Program-made: the position numbers and the translations under genes
The notes under the pieces: generated by a model
Told to the model about the DNA's origin: nothing
The model's input: the letters and a program-made list of their open reading frames with translations, nothing else
Databases searched by the model: none
Shown: piece by piece, positions 50,821 through 59,992 of the stretch
Layout of the letters: each line of letters starts with the position of its first letter
Position numbering within the stretch: position 1 is the stretch's first letter
From: G963675935 sp963803125
Lineage (GTDB): Bacteria; Planctomycetota; Planctomycetia; Pirellulales; Thermoguttaceae
DNA: 64,000 bases
Reading direction: 5' to 3'
NCBI GenBank assembly: GCA_963803125.1
Contig: CAWDLR010000003.1
Coordinates: forward strand, 3,162,001 to 3,226,000

Positions 50821-53800
50821 CTATTCTTCTCGCCGCACCGTCACAGGCCCCAACAGGCCGGAGGGCATCAGCGGCTGCGTGGGCGGATATTGTACGTTGG
50901 TTTTCGCGATGCGCTTCTCCGGCGGCAAACGGGCGTCGCCGACCAGGCGGTTCAGCCAGGTATTGACGACTTCAATCTCCAGTTCGTTTCCCTTCTCCTT
51001 CACCACGCCGGAAACATCAACTCGCCACGGCGCCGTCCAAACGATGCCCAGATCGCGGCCGTTGAGCCGCACGCGGGCAAGGTAATCCACCGTGCCGAGG
51101 TCGAGAAAGAGGCCCTTCTTCGGCAGCGACGGCAGTTCCGCGAGGTCGAACGTCCTCCGGTATACCGCGGTCCCGCTGTAATACTTGATTCCCTCTTCCG
51201 GCCGCTTCGTCCAATCCTCCAGTTTCTCGAAGACGACTTTCTCCGGCCCGCCCCATTTCGGATCGAATGCGACCGTCCACGGGCCGCCAATCTCGGCCAC
51301 CTGCCTCAACTCGGGGAAGTTTGGCTTTCCGCCCGATTTGTTTACCCCGTAAGCTGGTCTGTGGAAGACAACAAAGAAGCTCTGGTGGGGCTCGACCGTG
51401 ATGGGGACCTCGACACACTGATCTCCAGCTTCTTTATACTCAGGGAGGTCACGACGGGCACCTGTCACGGGGTCCCACAGTTCTGGTATCCGGCCGTGGG
51501 CGCGGAAAAGGCCCACTCCCTTCTTACCTTCCGTAGCCTGATTCGACACGAAGTAGAAATCCGCGCCGCCGATGGCTCGGTGGATGAACTCCACACCCTC
51601 GAGATCCGGTACCTCGAAATCCTCCGATAGGTTAAGGATGTCCATGACTTCGTTAACCGCGAGCCCTCGAACCAAAAGTCCTTCTCCGATGGACTCAATT
51701 TTCGCCTCCGTGCGAGCCTCGTCCCACATCGAATCGGCGATCTCCTTGAGTTCCTCGTCAGCCTTTGGCCAATTGGTCAAGCCCGGAGTGTGGAGCGGCC
51801 TTTGGCCGAGCACAGTTGCGCCATCCTCTATCAGTTGGCGAATCTTGCGAAGCACGGCGGGTGACATGGTCTGCTGCGTCGGCAGTACCAGCAACCAATA
51901 GCTCATCCCGTCCGAAAGAACCAACCGGTGGTCTTTGACGCTCATCTGGTTTAGAATGACATCGGCATTGACGCAATCGTAGTTGTACCCCGGCGGCAAT
52001 GCAGGCTTGAGGAATCGCTTGCCGGGGACGTATTTCGACGTGCCTTCGCCGACGAAGTAGCAGACGTCGGCGTGAAAGCGGCCGGCTTGCAAGATGTTCT
52101 GGCAGCGGGCCAGATAGGTCAGGAACGGCTTGGACATGTTCCACCAGGTGACGTGGCGGTCGATGTGCGTGCCGGCGCCGTACTGATAGCCGGGCATGTC
52201 CTCGTTGGGCTGGTGCGTGTACTGGTGGAACATCACGCGGTTCAGGCCGTCGCAAAAAGCCTCGTCGCCCAGCGGTTTGAGCGTGGCAGGATATTCGAGA
52301 AAGTGCGACCAGGCGGTGAACGACTCGGCCTGCACGATCTTGCGGCCGTAGATGTGGGCGGGCGAAGCCACCGAGCGGATCACGTTGCAGAACGGATAGA
52401 ACTGCGACATGATGTCGGTTCCCCACCAGAACTCGCCCATGGTCACATCGCACTGGCCCGCCGCGCGGAGCCCATCGAACTGCGGATGCGGATACGTTCC
52501 GTAGCCCGTCTCGCAATGGATGCCGACCCCGCGGGCGTGGGCCAACTCGGCCAACCGCCCAAAGAACTTCTCGATCATCAAATCGCTGATCGTCATGCGG
52601 ATGTCGAACAGGAAGCGGTCGCTGATTTCGCGGCTGTCAACGATCCGCCGGGCCATCGCCGGCAGATAGCGCAGCGGATCGTAGCCGCGGCGGGTACGGA
52701 ACTCGTCGAGGAACTTCGCCGACCAGGTCGGCTGCTGCCCCAAGACGTTGGCCCCAGTTTCGTAGCTATCGACGTGCAGATACTTTAGCGTCTTGCCGAC
52801 GTAAGGTCCGGCGGCGTCCAAGAGCGGCTCGGCGCAGTGCTTGAAGTGCATTTCGATGCCGATCGGGTCGAGCATGTCGGCCTCGTAACCGATGACGGTC
52901 GAAGAGCAGCGGGTCCGCTGGCCTTCGAGCGTGTAGCCGAAGCGCAAGATCGTCCAACGGCCCTGGGGCGCCTGCCACTGGAGCCGCCCGCGGCTGTCCA
53001 TCCGCGACGAAAGGTCAATCACTTCGCTGCTGCGGCAATCGCGAATTCCGTCCTCGGCGTATTCCTCGTCCATCACCGCCGGGCCCTGCTTCGGCCAGTC
53101 CCAAAAGCCGCGGTTGCCCGACTTGAACCACCACCACTTGATGCCGGGGCGTTGCGGCGGTTCGTCCCCTTTTCGCAGAATCCACATCTCCGCCAGGCGA
53201 ACATCGGGCGTATAGACCGATTGCACGACGAGCCGGAAGACCTTGGCTTTGACCGGAGGAAACTCGACGCGTTTGGCCTCGCCCCGGCCCATCTTCCATA
53301 AGAAATGGGTCTTGAATGAGACGCCGTCGTCGGAGACTTGAAGGGCGCAGTTCTGCACCCCGCCGTCTTTGTCGTTGGCCAGGAAGATCGCCGAAGCCGC
53401 AAGCGGCTGCGAATAGACGTAATCGACCCAGGCGGGGGCGGTGGGGGTCGGCGGCACCGCGGCACGCCAGATCGTGTGCGGATCGCCGTCGGCCACGTCG
53501 GCCGGGGGCCAATTCCATTCGCCGCAGTATCCGCCGACGGCTGAACTAGCGCGGATTTCGGCCGGCTGCACCGGACGGGTCGGCTTTTCGCGAATCGCCA
53601 ATACGGCAACGTCGCGGTAGAAATTGTCGATTGTCGGTGGTTGCGGCAGAGCTTGCGACACCGGGCGGGGTCCATCGACTTGCGTCTCCGACCAGACGAG
53701 CTTCTTATTGGCAGCCTCGGCGGGAATCCACGGGCCCCCAGCGTCCCAGCCGTCGCAGAGATTCACGCTGACCTCCATTCCCAGCCGTGCGGCTTCGCTC

Positions 53801-54105
53801 AGGGCGAAGCGGAACAGGGCATTCCACTCCGGGCTGAGAAACTTCGGGCCTTGCGGCGAGTCGCCGCCGCCGGCGTTGAAAATCAGCACGCCCTGAATCC
53901 CCTGCCGATGCATCTCTTCGAGATCGCGGGTGATGCCGTAGCGGGTGACGTTGCTATTGAGCCACCACCAATATGTCCACGGCCGCGCGGCCGCCGGCGG
54001 CGAGAGGAACTGCCGCTCCATCTCCGTTTCCGCCGGGGCCACGCCGACCAGCGAGATGACGATGGCGAGAACGCACCATGCCAGCTTGTTGCCGAAGATG
54101 CTCAT
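50821..54105 (-). CDS. Secreted GH106-like alpha-L-rhamnosidase
   Basis: 1,094 residues with a signal peptide (LAWCVLAIVISLVGVAPAET). The start of the mature protein, PWTYWWWLNSNVTRYGITRD and GIQGVLIFNAGGG, is typical of GH106 rhamnosidases. Further blocks: TLKYLHVDSYETGANVLGQQ, HCETGYGTYPHPQFDGLR, QAESFTAW and a C-terminal beta-sandwich (GIKYYSGTAVYRRTFDLAEL, DLGTVDYLARVRLNG). Around residues 190-310 is an inserted discoidin-like sandwich (ASAIFLANDKDGG). It removes rhamnose from complex polysaccharides such as rhamnogalacturonan or ulvan. Confidence 0.88.
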   Translation of the reverse strand: MSIFGNKLAWCVLAIVISLVGVAPAETEMERQFLSPPAAARPWTYWWWLNSNVTRYGITRDLEEMHRQGIQGVLIFNAGGGDSPQGPKFLSPEWNALFRFALSEAARLGMEVSVNLCDGWDAGGPWIPAEAANKKLVWSETQVDGPRPVSQALPQPPTIDNFYRDVAVLAIREKPTRPVQPAEIRASSAVGGYCGEWNWPPADVADGDPHTIWRAAVPPTPTAPAWVDYVYSQPLAASAIFLANDKDGGVQNCALQVSDDGVSFKTHFLWKMGRGEAKRVEFPPVKAKVFRLVVQSVYTPDVRLAEMWILRKGDEPPQRPGIKWWWFKSGNRGFWDWPKQGPAVMDEEYAEDGIRDCRSSEVIDLSSRMDSRGRLQWQAPQGRWTILRFGYTLEGQRTRCSSTVIGYEADMLDPIGIEMHFKHCAEPLLDAAGPYVGKTLKYLHVDSYETGANVLGQQPTWSAKFLDEFRTRRGYDPLRYLPAMARRIVDSREISDRFLFDIRMTISDLMIEKFFGRLAELAHARGVGIHCETGYGTYPHPQFDGLRAAGQCDVTMGEFWWGTDIMSQFYPFCNVIRSVASPAHIYGRKIVQAESFTAWSHFLEYPATLKPLGDEAFCDGLNRVMFHQYTHQPNEDMPGYQYGAGTHIDRHVTWWNMSKPFLTYLARCQNILQAGRFHADVCYFVGEGTSKYVPGKRFLKPALPPGYNYDCVNADVILNQMSVKDHRLVLSDGMSYWLLVLPTQQTMSPAVLRKIRQLIEDGATVLGQRPLHTPGLTNWPKADEELKEIADSMWDEARTEAKIESIGEGLLVRGLAVNEVMDILNLSEDFEVPDLEGVEFIHRAIGGADFYFVSNQATEGKKGVGLFRAHGRIPELWDPVTGARRDLPEYKEAGDQCVEVPITVEPHQSFFVVFHRPAYGVNKSGGKPNFPELRQVAEIGGPWTVAFDPKWGGPEKVVFEKLEDWTKRPEEGIKYYSGTAVYRRTFDLAELPSLPKKGLFLDLGTVDYLARVRLNGRDLGIVWTAPWRVDVSGVVKEKGNELEIEVVNTWLNRLVGDARLPPEKRIAKTNVQYPPTQPLMPSGLLGPVTVRREE

Positions 54106-54129
54106 CTCTCAGTCCCCTGCAAGCCGCTC

Positions 54130-55554
54130 TCAATGCGGCAGTTTCAACGACGGATCGCCGTAGACCATGTACTTCATCGCCTGGAAGAAGATCGACGGTG
54201 GGTACCAGCCGGAGTCGGGCTTGATTGTAGCAAGCCCCTGTTGGTCATAGTAGTAGGATACAGCTTGCATCCAGCAATCGCCCAGGCGGGCGGTGGGCGT
54301 GCCGCCCCAACCCTTGACGAAGCCGTCCATCAACGTCAGCCCGCACGGCTGTCCACCGGTGTTGCAACCGATGTACGCCACCGCGCCGTTCGGGCCGGCG
54401 CGGAGAAGCTGCTTGCCCAGGCCGAACGAATTGTAGCGGCCTTTTTGATACACGGCCGGCGGAGGGGGCGGGGCCTTGAAGACTTCGCCCGCATAGGTCC
54501 CCTTGTGCTCCACGCCCTTGTAGTCCACGTACGGCTCGTAGGGCGCCAGCGCGCAGAACTGCGCCGTGTTGCAGCCGATCGACATCATTACCGGCAGGTG
54601 GTCTGCGTTCTTGATCCGCCGCAGACATTTGACGTGCAGCGACTGCTCCCACTGGTCGTTCGACCCGTGACCGGCGTGCAGCATCAGATCGACGCCGGAG
54701 TTGAGCAGTTGCACGACCTCGTGGTAGTCCGGGGGCGGAGCCGCGGACTGACGGGCGCCGTCCGAGTAATACCGTTTCTTGATGGACCAGCCCTTCGGCA
54801 GCGCCTTGGCTTGCTCGTCCATCGCCCGGCGGGCGTCGATCCAGCCGTCGTTGCAGATCAGCGCGGCGCAGCCATGCGACGGCGCGGCCGCAATCCGCCG
54901 CTCGTAGCCGATCGACTTGGCGACCAGCGTCCTCACCTCGGCGGCGGTGTTGACCGGCCAGCGGCCGACGGCCAATTGCGGGCGGTAGTAGATCGCGTCG
55001 TAGTTGATCGGGTCGTTCTTGTTCTTCTCGCCGCGGACTTCGCCGAAGTAGCGGGCGTGAAAGCCCTCCTTCCGTGCGTTCCAATCGTCGAACGAGCCGT
55101 CGGCCTTGGCCACGTCGGCGTAGTAGAGATCGCAGGGGTAGAAGGAGTAATCGAACGCCGCCGGGTCGGCGCGGTCGAGGACCATGTATCGCACCGGCAT
55201 CACCTCGGAATCGCCGACCAACAGCACGTAATGCACGTGCCGCTCGCACCATGCCCTGTAGAGGAAATGCTTCAGTTTCTCGGCGTCGTCCACTCCCCGG
55301 TTCTGGGCGAGCACGTCCTCCAGCGCGGCCGACTCGACGGCAAGCTCCTGTTTCTTGTGCTCGACGAACGGCTGCAACTCCTTCTGGAAGCCGCGCGGCG
55401 AGACGATCAACAGCGTCCGCCGCTGGGCGGCCGCGGGCGGAGCCGCCTTCTTCGCCGCCACGGCCGCCCGCAACGCAGGCGAACCGGCCAACCCCGAGAG
55501 GATCACTGCGGCCGTCGCTGCAACGGCCGCCACAGTCGTGCGAATGCGAATCAT
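54130..55554 (-). CDS. Secreted peptidase C25 (gingipain-like) protein
   Basis: 474 residues with a signal peptide (AVAATAAVILSGLAGSPALR). The caspase-like fold of C25 peptidases is indicated by TLLIVSPRGF, HVHYVLLVGDSEVMPVRYM, PQLAVGRWPVNTAAEV and the catalytic dyad: His in DLMLHAGHGSNDQW (near residue 293) and Cys in MMSIGCNTAQF (near 325). Gingipains cleave after Arg or Lys; specificity here cannot be read. It lies inside the glycosidase cluster, so it may process these secreted enzymes or digest glycoproteins. Confidence 0.82.
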   Translation of the reverse strand: MIRIRTTVAAVAATAAVILSGLAGSPALRAAVAAKKAAPPAAAQRRTLLIVSPRGFQKELQPFVEHKKQELAVESAALEDVLAQNRGVDDAEKLKHFLYRAWCERHVHYVLLVGDSEVMPVRYMVLDRADPAAFDYSFYPCDLYYADVAKADGSFDDWNARKEGFHARYFGEVRGEKNKNDPINYDAIYYRPQLAVGRWPVNTAAEVRTLVAKSIGYERRIAAAPSHGCAALICNDGWIDARRAMDEQAKALPKGWSIKKRYYSDGARQSAAPPPDYHEVVQLLNSGVDLMLHAGHGSNDQWEQSLHVKCLRRIKNADHLPVMMSIGCNTAQFCALAPYEPYVDYKGVEHKGTYAGEVFKAPPPPPAVYQKGRYNSFGLGKQLLRAGPNGAVAYIGCNTGGQPCGLTLMDGFVKGWGGTPTARLGDCWMQAVSYYYDQQGLATIKPDSGWYPPSIFFQAMKYMVYGDPSLKLPH

Positions 55555-55609
55555 GTTGTCTCCGTCAATTGGTACTTGGCATTGATGTGGAAACGCCTCC
55601 CGCCGCGAC

Positions 55610-57019
55610 TCAATGGAAGAACAGGCTGCGATTGCCGAGGACGACCCGCGTCAAAATGGCCGCGTATTCGCAGTATTTCTCGACGCCACCGGGTGCGACG
55701 GTGCCGTCGGCCTGGGCGTGATATCGCTCGCGCCAATAGCCGTCGCTCTTGGCGGCCAGCGAGACTTTGCGCGCCGATTCTACCAGGCGGCGGTGGGCCT
55801 TCATCCGCTCACAGGCGGCCGCTTCGAGATACCAGACGCGGCCCATCGCGGCCACGTCGTGCAGTTGCGCGGCCGATACCGGCAGAGGCTCGTCGTGCTC
55901 CCATTTCTCGTAGCTGCGCGGCCGTGAGACGGTCTGCGTGGGCATGCCGCCCCACCAGAAACCCTTCTCCCCGGTCAGCCGCGGCCAGAGCGATTGCAAC
56001 TTGCGGCCGCCGACAACGCCGAAAGCCACCGCCGCCCAATTCACGTCGCTCAAACCGTGCAAATCGACCAGCCCGCGGATGGGATGAACGTATTCGCCGA
56101 AATGATCGCCGCGCCAGAAGGCCGTATGGAAAGTTTCCGTGAGTTTGTCGGCTTGGACGGACCAGACAGCGTGCGAGGTCGCATCACCAGCCGCGCGGAA
56201 CAACCGGGCCAGTTCGCGAAAGGCGTGGATCGCATAGCATTGGGTCACGCCGTCCCAGTTGTACCGCGCCGGCAATTCGGTGTAAAAGCCCGCCCCGCCG
56301 ATCAGCCCGTTCTTGTCTTTTCTGCCGAGCACGTACTTCGCGGCCGCTGCGAGCGAGGGAAGCCGCTTGCGCAGCCAGGTCGCCGAGCCGGCAGTGTCGA
56401 AGATCTCCGCGGCCGTGAGCACGTAACAGACCGGCGCCAGAACGCCCAGCGGGTCCTTGGGATGCCAATGCTTGAACAGCCCGATCCACGCCCGCGGCTG
56501 TTGGCTCGATAGCGGCAGGCCGTCGCGCTTCGGCGGTTTGTAGGTATAGATGTCGTGCGGCGTATTCAGACCGCTCAAGCAGCCGCCCGCCGGGGTGTCG
56601 CCCGGGAAAATCGCGAATGGAATGTGCCCGTCGTTGCGCTGCGAGGCGCGAACGAAATCGAAATAGTCGAGCACCATGCGGGTGCGGCCCATCAGCAGAT
56701 ACGCACCGGCCATCTGCCACGAATCCAGCCCCGGCCAGGTGGCGTTGCCATAGGCCCGGCCATCGGCCGAAATCCAGAAATAACCGGGGTAATCGGTTTC
56801 GACCGCTACGGGGATCATGTTTTTCAGGATCGCAGCCTCCATGCCGGCGCGAATCGTCGGATCGGCGATGCGGGCGAACATCCGCGACGGATCGGGCGGC
56901 GGCTGATCCGCAGGCGACTGGCGGGCAAACAGTCTTCTCCCCGCCCACACCAACCCGACGCCTGCCGCCCCCGCGCGAAGAGCGAACGACCGTCGCGACA
57001 ATCTCGGATTGTCAGACAT
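55610..57019 (-). CDS. Tat-exported six-hairpin glycosidase-like protein
   Basis: 469 residues from the ATG at 57019. The N-terminus MSDNPRLSRRSFALRAGAAG is a twin-arginine signal, so it is exported folded. The body has alpha/alpha-barrel repeats as in glucoamylase- or trehalase-like enzymes: GNATWPGLDSWQMAGAYLLM, NDGHIPFAIFPGDTPAGGCL, RYNWDGVTQCYAIHAFRELA, GFWWGGMPTQTVSRPRSYEK. Candidate acids are in WPGLDSW and KWEHDEPLP. The exact GH family is not clear. Upstream member of the cluster. Confidence 0.75.
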   Translation of the reverse strand: MSDNPRLSRRSFALRAGAAGVGLVWAGRRLFARQSPADQPPPDPSRMFARIADPTIRAGMEAAILKNMIPVAVETDYPGYFWISADGRAYGNATWPGLDSWQMAGAYLLMGRTRMVLDYFDFVRASQRNDGHIPFAIFPGDTPAGGCLSGLNTPHDIYTYKPPKRDGLPLSSQQPRAWIGLFKHWHPKDPLGVLAPVCYVLTAAEIFDTAGSATWLRKRLPSLAAAAKYVLGRKDKNGLIGGAGFYTELPARYNWDGVTQCYAIHAFRELARLFRAAGDATSHAVWSVQADKLTETFHTAFWRGDHFGEYVHPIRGLVDLHGLSDVNWAAVAFGVVGGRKLQSLWPRLTGEKGFWWGGMPTQTVSRPRSYEKWEHDEPLPVSAAQLHDVAAMGRVWYLEAAACERMKAHRRLVESARKVSLAAKSDGYWRERYHAQADGTVAPGGVEKYCEYAAILTRVVLGNRSLFFH

Positions 57020-57204
57020 AAGAATGCCTTTTCTCGGCAATCGCGGTATTACCCCGTTGCACGAAACCGCTCTTCGGCTAAGGGTGGGATTGGGCGGGAG
57101 GTGGGCGGCAAACCGGTGGGAAGCTCGAAACACAGCAATCTCATTGTAACACGAGCACGCCGGAGAACGCAACTGGCACAGCCGCGGTTCGCAGCACCGT
57201 GACC

Positions 57205-57243
57205 GCCGCGGCGGCTCGCTTCCCTACGGGGCGCGGCTAAACG
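57205..57243. repeat. Dispersed repeat family A core, copy in the methyltransferase 3' end
   Basis: GCTTCCCTACGGGGCGCGGC, then TAAACGG: the core in reverse orientation. Its CGTTTAG provides the TAG that ends the native frame of the methyltransferase gene. Confidence 0.8.
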
Positions 57244-58008
57244 GATTCTGGGGCACCTGCACCCGGCACGACGGATAATGCCGCCGCTTTCTTCCCGACG
57301 AACGTGTAATACGGCGCGGAGCAACGGCAGGTAGGGCATGTGCCCCCGCGACTCGCTGCAACGGACCTCCGCGAAACGACTTCGCAGGTAGGGCAGATGA
57401 TCGGCCGAGGGAAAGACGTCGTTGAGGCCGAAAAACAGCGGCCAGAAATTGCGGCCGAAGAATCCGTGGCGGGCCAACCCTTTGGCCGGGTGTTTGCGGG
57501 AAACATAGAAATCGATCGCCCCGATCACGCCGCCTGGCCGCAACATCGAGAGGGCGTTGTCGATGGCGGCGAACCAGTCGGGAATCATCGTAAGCGAATA
57601 GGAAAAAGTCACAACGTCGGCGTGACCCTCGGGCGGGCGGAAAGTGGTCGCATCCGCGTCAATCGCCTCCACGTTCTTCCAGCCCCGCGCTTCAATCCGC
57701 CGCCGCGCCATCTGCAGCATCGAGGGGGAGAGATCGACGATGTACGCCCGGCCGAGGGCGTCGATCCGCGGGCCGAGTTGTTCGAGATTCCAGCCGGTTC
57801 CGCCGCCCATATCAACCCAGACGCCGCCCGGCGGCGCGTCGATCGCGGCGAACAACTCCTGCCGGCCGTGCAACAATCGTATGCGGAAGTTGTCGAAATT
57901 GTTGGCCTGCCCTTCGTAGAACGCCTCGATCCGCGCCGCGCTGTCGCCGCCGCGTGAGCGCTTCAGCGTAACGCAATAGAGCGTCTTCAACTCGGCAAAG
58001 AACGACAT
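57237..58008 (-). pseudogene. SAM-dependent methyltransferase (BtaB-like), C-terminus frameshifted
   Basis: From the ATG at 58008: MSFFAELKTLYCVTLKRSRG, then RIEAFYEGQANNFDNFRIRL and LHGRQEL, as in methyltransferases linked to betaine lipid synthesis. SAM loop VWVDMGGGTGWNLEQL near residue 72; YIVDLSPSMLQMARRRIEAR and VTFSYSLTMIPDWF follow. After LPLLRA (near 57318) the frame changes. The expected end PYYTFVGKKAAAL lies in the next frame and stops at 57237, while the original frame runs into repeats to 57049. A 1-2 nt loss would explain it. No btaA gene is adjacent, so the lipid role is tentative. Confidence 0.75.
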
Positions 58009-58072
58009 CGACGCGTCCCATCTGTTGCCCACGATCACCTACTTGAGCCGCTTGCGGCTTCGCGACGCAAGG

Positions 58073-58465
58073 TCATTTACCAACGACGCTCGAACGAGCG
58101 GGCATCGGGCGGAGATAGGGGCGAATCTGCTCCAGTCTCTTTTGCCCAACGCCCTCCACTCGCCGCAGATCGTCCTGCTCGGCGAACGGGCCGGCCGCTC
58201 GCCGCGATTCGACGATCCGTTTGGCCAACGTCTCGCCGATGCCGGGCAGTTGCATCAGCTCGGGCCAATCGGCCTGGTTGATATCGACCTGGAAGCCGGC
58301 GGTCAAAGGCTCGGCCTGATCGATTTCGACCAGCCGGCCGCTCAACCCGCCCCGACTGATCCACCATCCGCCGATTGCCGCCAACGCAAGCACGACCAAC
58401 GCCGCGACGGCCAATTGATCGCCGCGGCGAAGCAACCAGCGAGGATGACGTGAAGGAGTGGGCAT
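58073..58465 (-). CDS. ComEA-like helix-hairpin-helix protein
   Basis: 130 residues from the ATG at 58465. A single membrane segment (QLAVAALVVLALAAIGGWWI) is followed by a short linker and a double HhH DNA-binding domain: FQVDINQADWPELMQLPGIG, LAKRIVESRRAAGPFAEQDD, LRRVEGVGQKRLEQIRPYL. This is the arrangement of ComEA, which binds incoming DNA outside the membrane during transformation. Many genomes carry such proteins without known competence, so the role is inferred. Confidence 0.85.
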   Translation of the reverse strand: MPTPSRHPRWLLRRGDQLAVAALVVLALAAIGGWWISRGGLSGRLVEIDQAEPLTAGFQVDINQADWPELMQLPGIGETLAKRIVESRRAAGPFAEQDDLRRVEGVGQKRLEQIRPYLRPMPARSSVVGK

Positions 58466-58504
58466 AGACACAACTATTATCGCCAATTCTCGCCGGGTTG
58501 TCAC

Positions 58505-58602
58505 TATCGGCCGTTTAGCCGCGCCCCGAAGGGAAGCGCTGGTGCCGACCAACGCGTTCCGCTGTCCCAAGGTGCCGCAAGCCCCGAAACCCATTACCGC
58601 GT
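58505..58602. repeat. Dispersed repeat family A, copy 5
   Basis: Long copy starting GGCCGTTTAGCCGCGCCCCG and ending CCCATTACCGCG. It lies in the divergent gap between the ComEA-like gene and mrp, so within their promoter region. Confidence 0.85.
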
Positions 58603-58686
58603 CCCCCGCAAAGCACTGGTTGCCCAGAACACACACGACCTTTACAATGTGATTTCTTACGTTTTTCTCTCGGGAGGTCAGTTTCG

Positions 58687-59766
58687 ATGCCGAACAATCT
58701 GCCCGATGAAGCCGCTGTCCGAGCCGCGCTGGCCGAGTTCCAAGACCCCGAAACCGGACGAAGTGTCGTTACACTCGAACAGATCCACGCACTGCATCTC
58801 GAAGGCGATCGTTTGTCGGTCGTGCTGGGGCTTACCGCGTGGTCGGCCCCGTTGTGGGAGCAAGTCCGGGTTGAATTGGCCGAGCATCTCCGACGGCGTT
58901 TTCCCGCTCTGACGACAAGCGTCGAGATCGCCGTTCATCGGCGCAAACCGGAGAAACTGGGCGACATCGGGCTGGCGGCAAAGACCGTCGTGGCGGTCGG
59001 ATCGGGCAAGGGGGGCGTGGGCAAAAGCTCCATCGCCGCCTATCTCGCCTGCGGCCTGCAACGAGCGGGCTGCGAAGTCGGACTGCTCGACGCCGACCTC
59101 TACGGCCCGAGCATTCCTCTGATGTTCGGCTGCCACCAGCCGCCGCAGATGATCGGCGATCGAATCCAGCCGGTCCTGGTCGAGGGGCTGCGGATGCTAT
59201 CGATCGGTCTGCTCGTGCCCGAGGACGAGGCGGTCATCTGGCGCGGCCCGATGCTGCACACCGCCCTCGCGCAATTCCTCCGCGACACGGCCTGGGGCGA
59301 CCTCGATTACCTGGTGATCGACATGCCGCCGGGCACGGGCGACGTGGCCATTTCGCTGTCGCAGTTACTGCCGCTTAGCGGGGCGATTGTCGTCTGCACC
59401 CCGCAAGACGTCGCCCTGTTGGACGCCGTCAGAGCCATCACCATGTTTCGCAAGGTGAACATCGACGTGCTGGGCATGGTCGAGAACATGAGCTTCTTCA
59501 TCTGCCCGAACTGCCACGCCCGCCACGAAATCTTCGGCTCGGGCGGCGCGCGGCAGCGGGCGTCGCAACTGGGCGTGCCGTTCCTGGGCGAAGTCCCCAT
59601 CTGCACCGAATTGCGCCTCGGCGCCGACCAGGGTCGCATCGCAGCCGCCTTCGATCATCCTGTCGCCGGCCCTTGCCTGCAAGCGATTTGTCGCAATTTC
59701 GTGGCCAACCTCGCCGCCGCGCAGCGTGCCCATCCCAAGTTGCCGACGTTGCCGATCTTGCGATGA
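58687..59766 (+). CDS. mrp: Mrp/ApbC-type iron-sulfur carrier ATPase
   Basis: Assembles and delivers [4Fe-4S] clusters. Residues 1-90 are the MIP18/DUF59 domain. The deviant Walker A is VAVGSGKGGVGKSSIAAYLA near residue 101, followed by LLDADLYGPSIPLMFG, IDMPPGTGDVAISLSQLLPL and the cluster-binding CxxC in MSFFICPNCHARHEIFGSGG. At 359 residues it is standard. GGGAGG lies before the ATG. Confidence 0.94.
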   Translation: MPNNLPDEAAVRAALAEFQDPETGRSVVTLEQIHALHLEGDRLSVVLGLTAWSAPLWEQVRVELAEHLRRRFPALTTSVEIAVHRRKPEKLGDIGLAAKTVVAVGSGKGGVGKSSIAAYLACGLQRAGCEVGLLDADLYGPSIPLMFGCHQPPQMIGDRIQPVLVEGLRMLSIGLLVPEDEAVIWRGPMLHTALAQFLRDTAWGDLDYLVIDMPPGTGDVAISLSQLLPLSGAIVVCTPQDVALLDAVRAITMFRKVNIDVLGMVENMSFFICPNCHARHEIFGSGGARQRASQLGVPFLGEVPICTELRLGADQGRIAAAFDHPVAGPCLQAICRNFVANLAAAQRAHPKLPTLPILR

Positions 59767-59789
59767 TCCGCAGCGCGAGCGTCTCCCGT

Positions 59790-59868
59790 GGAGCGCGGCC
59801 GTCTCGCCTGGAGCATGGGCGTCTCACCCGCCGTAGCCCTTGCGGGCGAGACGCCCGCGCTCCGGCCC
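59790..59868. repeat. GAGCGCGG..GTCTCGCC inverted repeat after mrp
   Basis: GGAGCGCGGCCGTCTCGCC and GGCGAGACGCCCGCGCTCC are near-complements at the ends; a second GGGCGTCTCACCCG lies inside. It follows mrp by 23 bp. Confidence 0.8.
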
Positions 59869-59917
59869 ATGACGTAGTCGTGAAGCGATCCACTATGGCT
59901 CGTCGCAGGAAAACGTA

Positions 59918-59948
59918 GGGCCGCCGAGGAGCTTGTCCCCGGCGGCCC
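59918..59948. terminator. Terminator between convergent mrp and the histone-like gene
   Basis: A 9-bp GC stem (GGGCCGCCG, 59918-59926, with CGGCGGCCC, 59940-59948) followed by TTTCT on the plus strand. It lies 45 bp before the end of the minus-strand small gene. Confidence 0.65.
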
Positions 59949-59992
59949 TTTCTCGTCGTAGTCGGTGCAATGCTGGGTCATGTCCTGTGCAA

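Noticed and set aside
53641..56142. 833-codon open frame antisense to the C25 and six-hairpin genes
   Set aside because: Crosses two well-supported genes, Arg-rich, no domain. It is a shadow.
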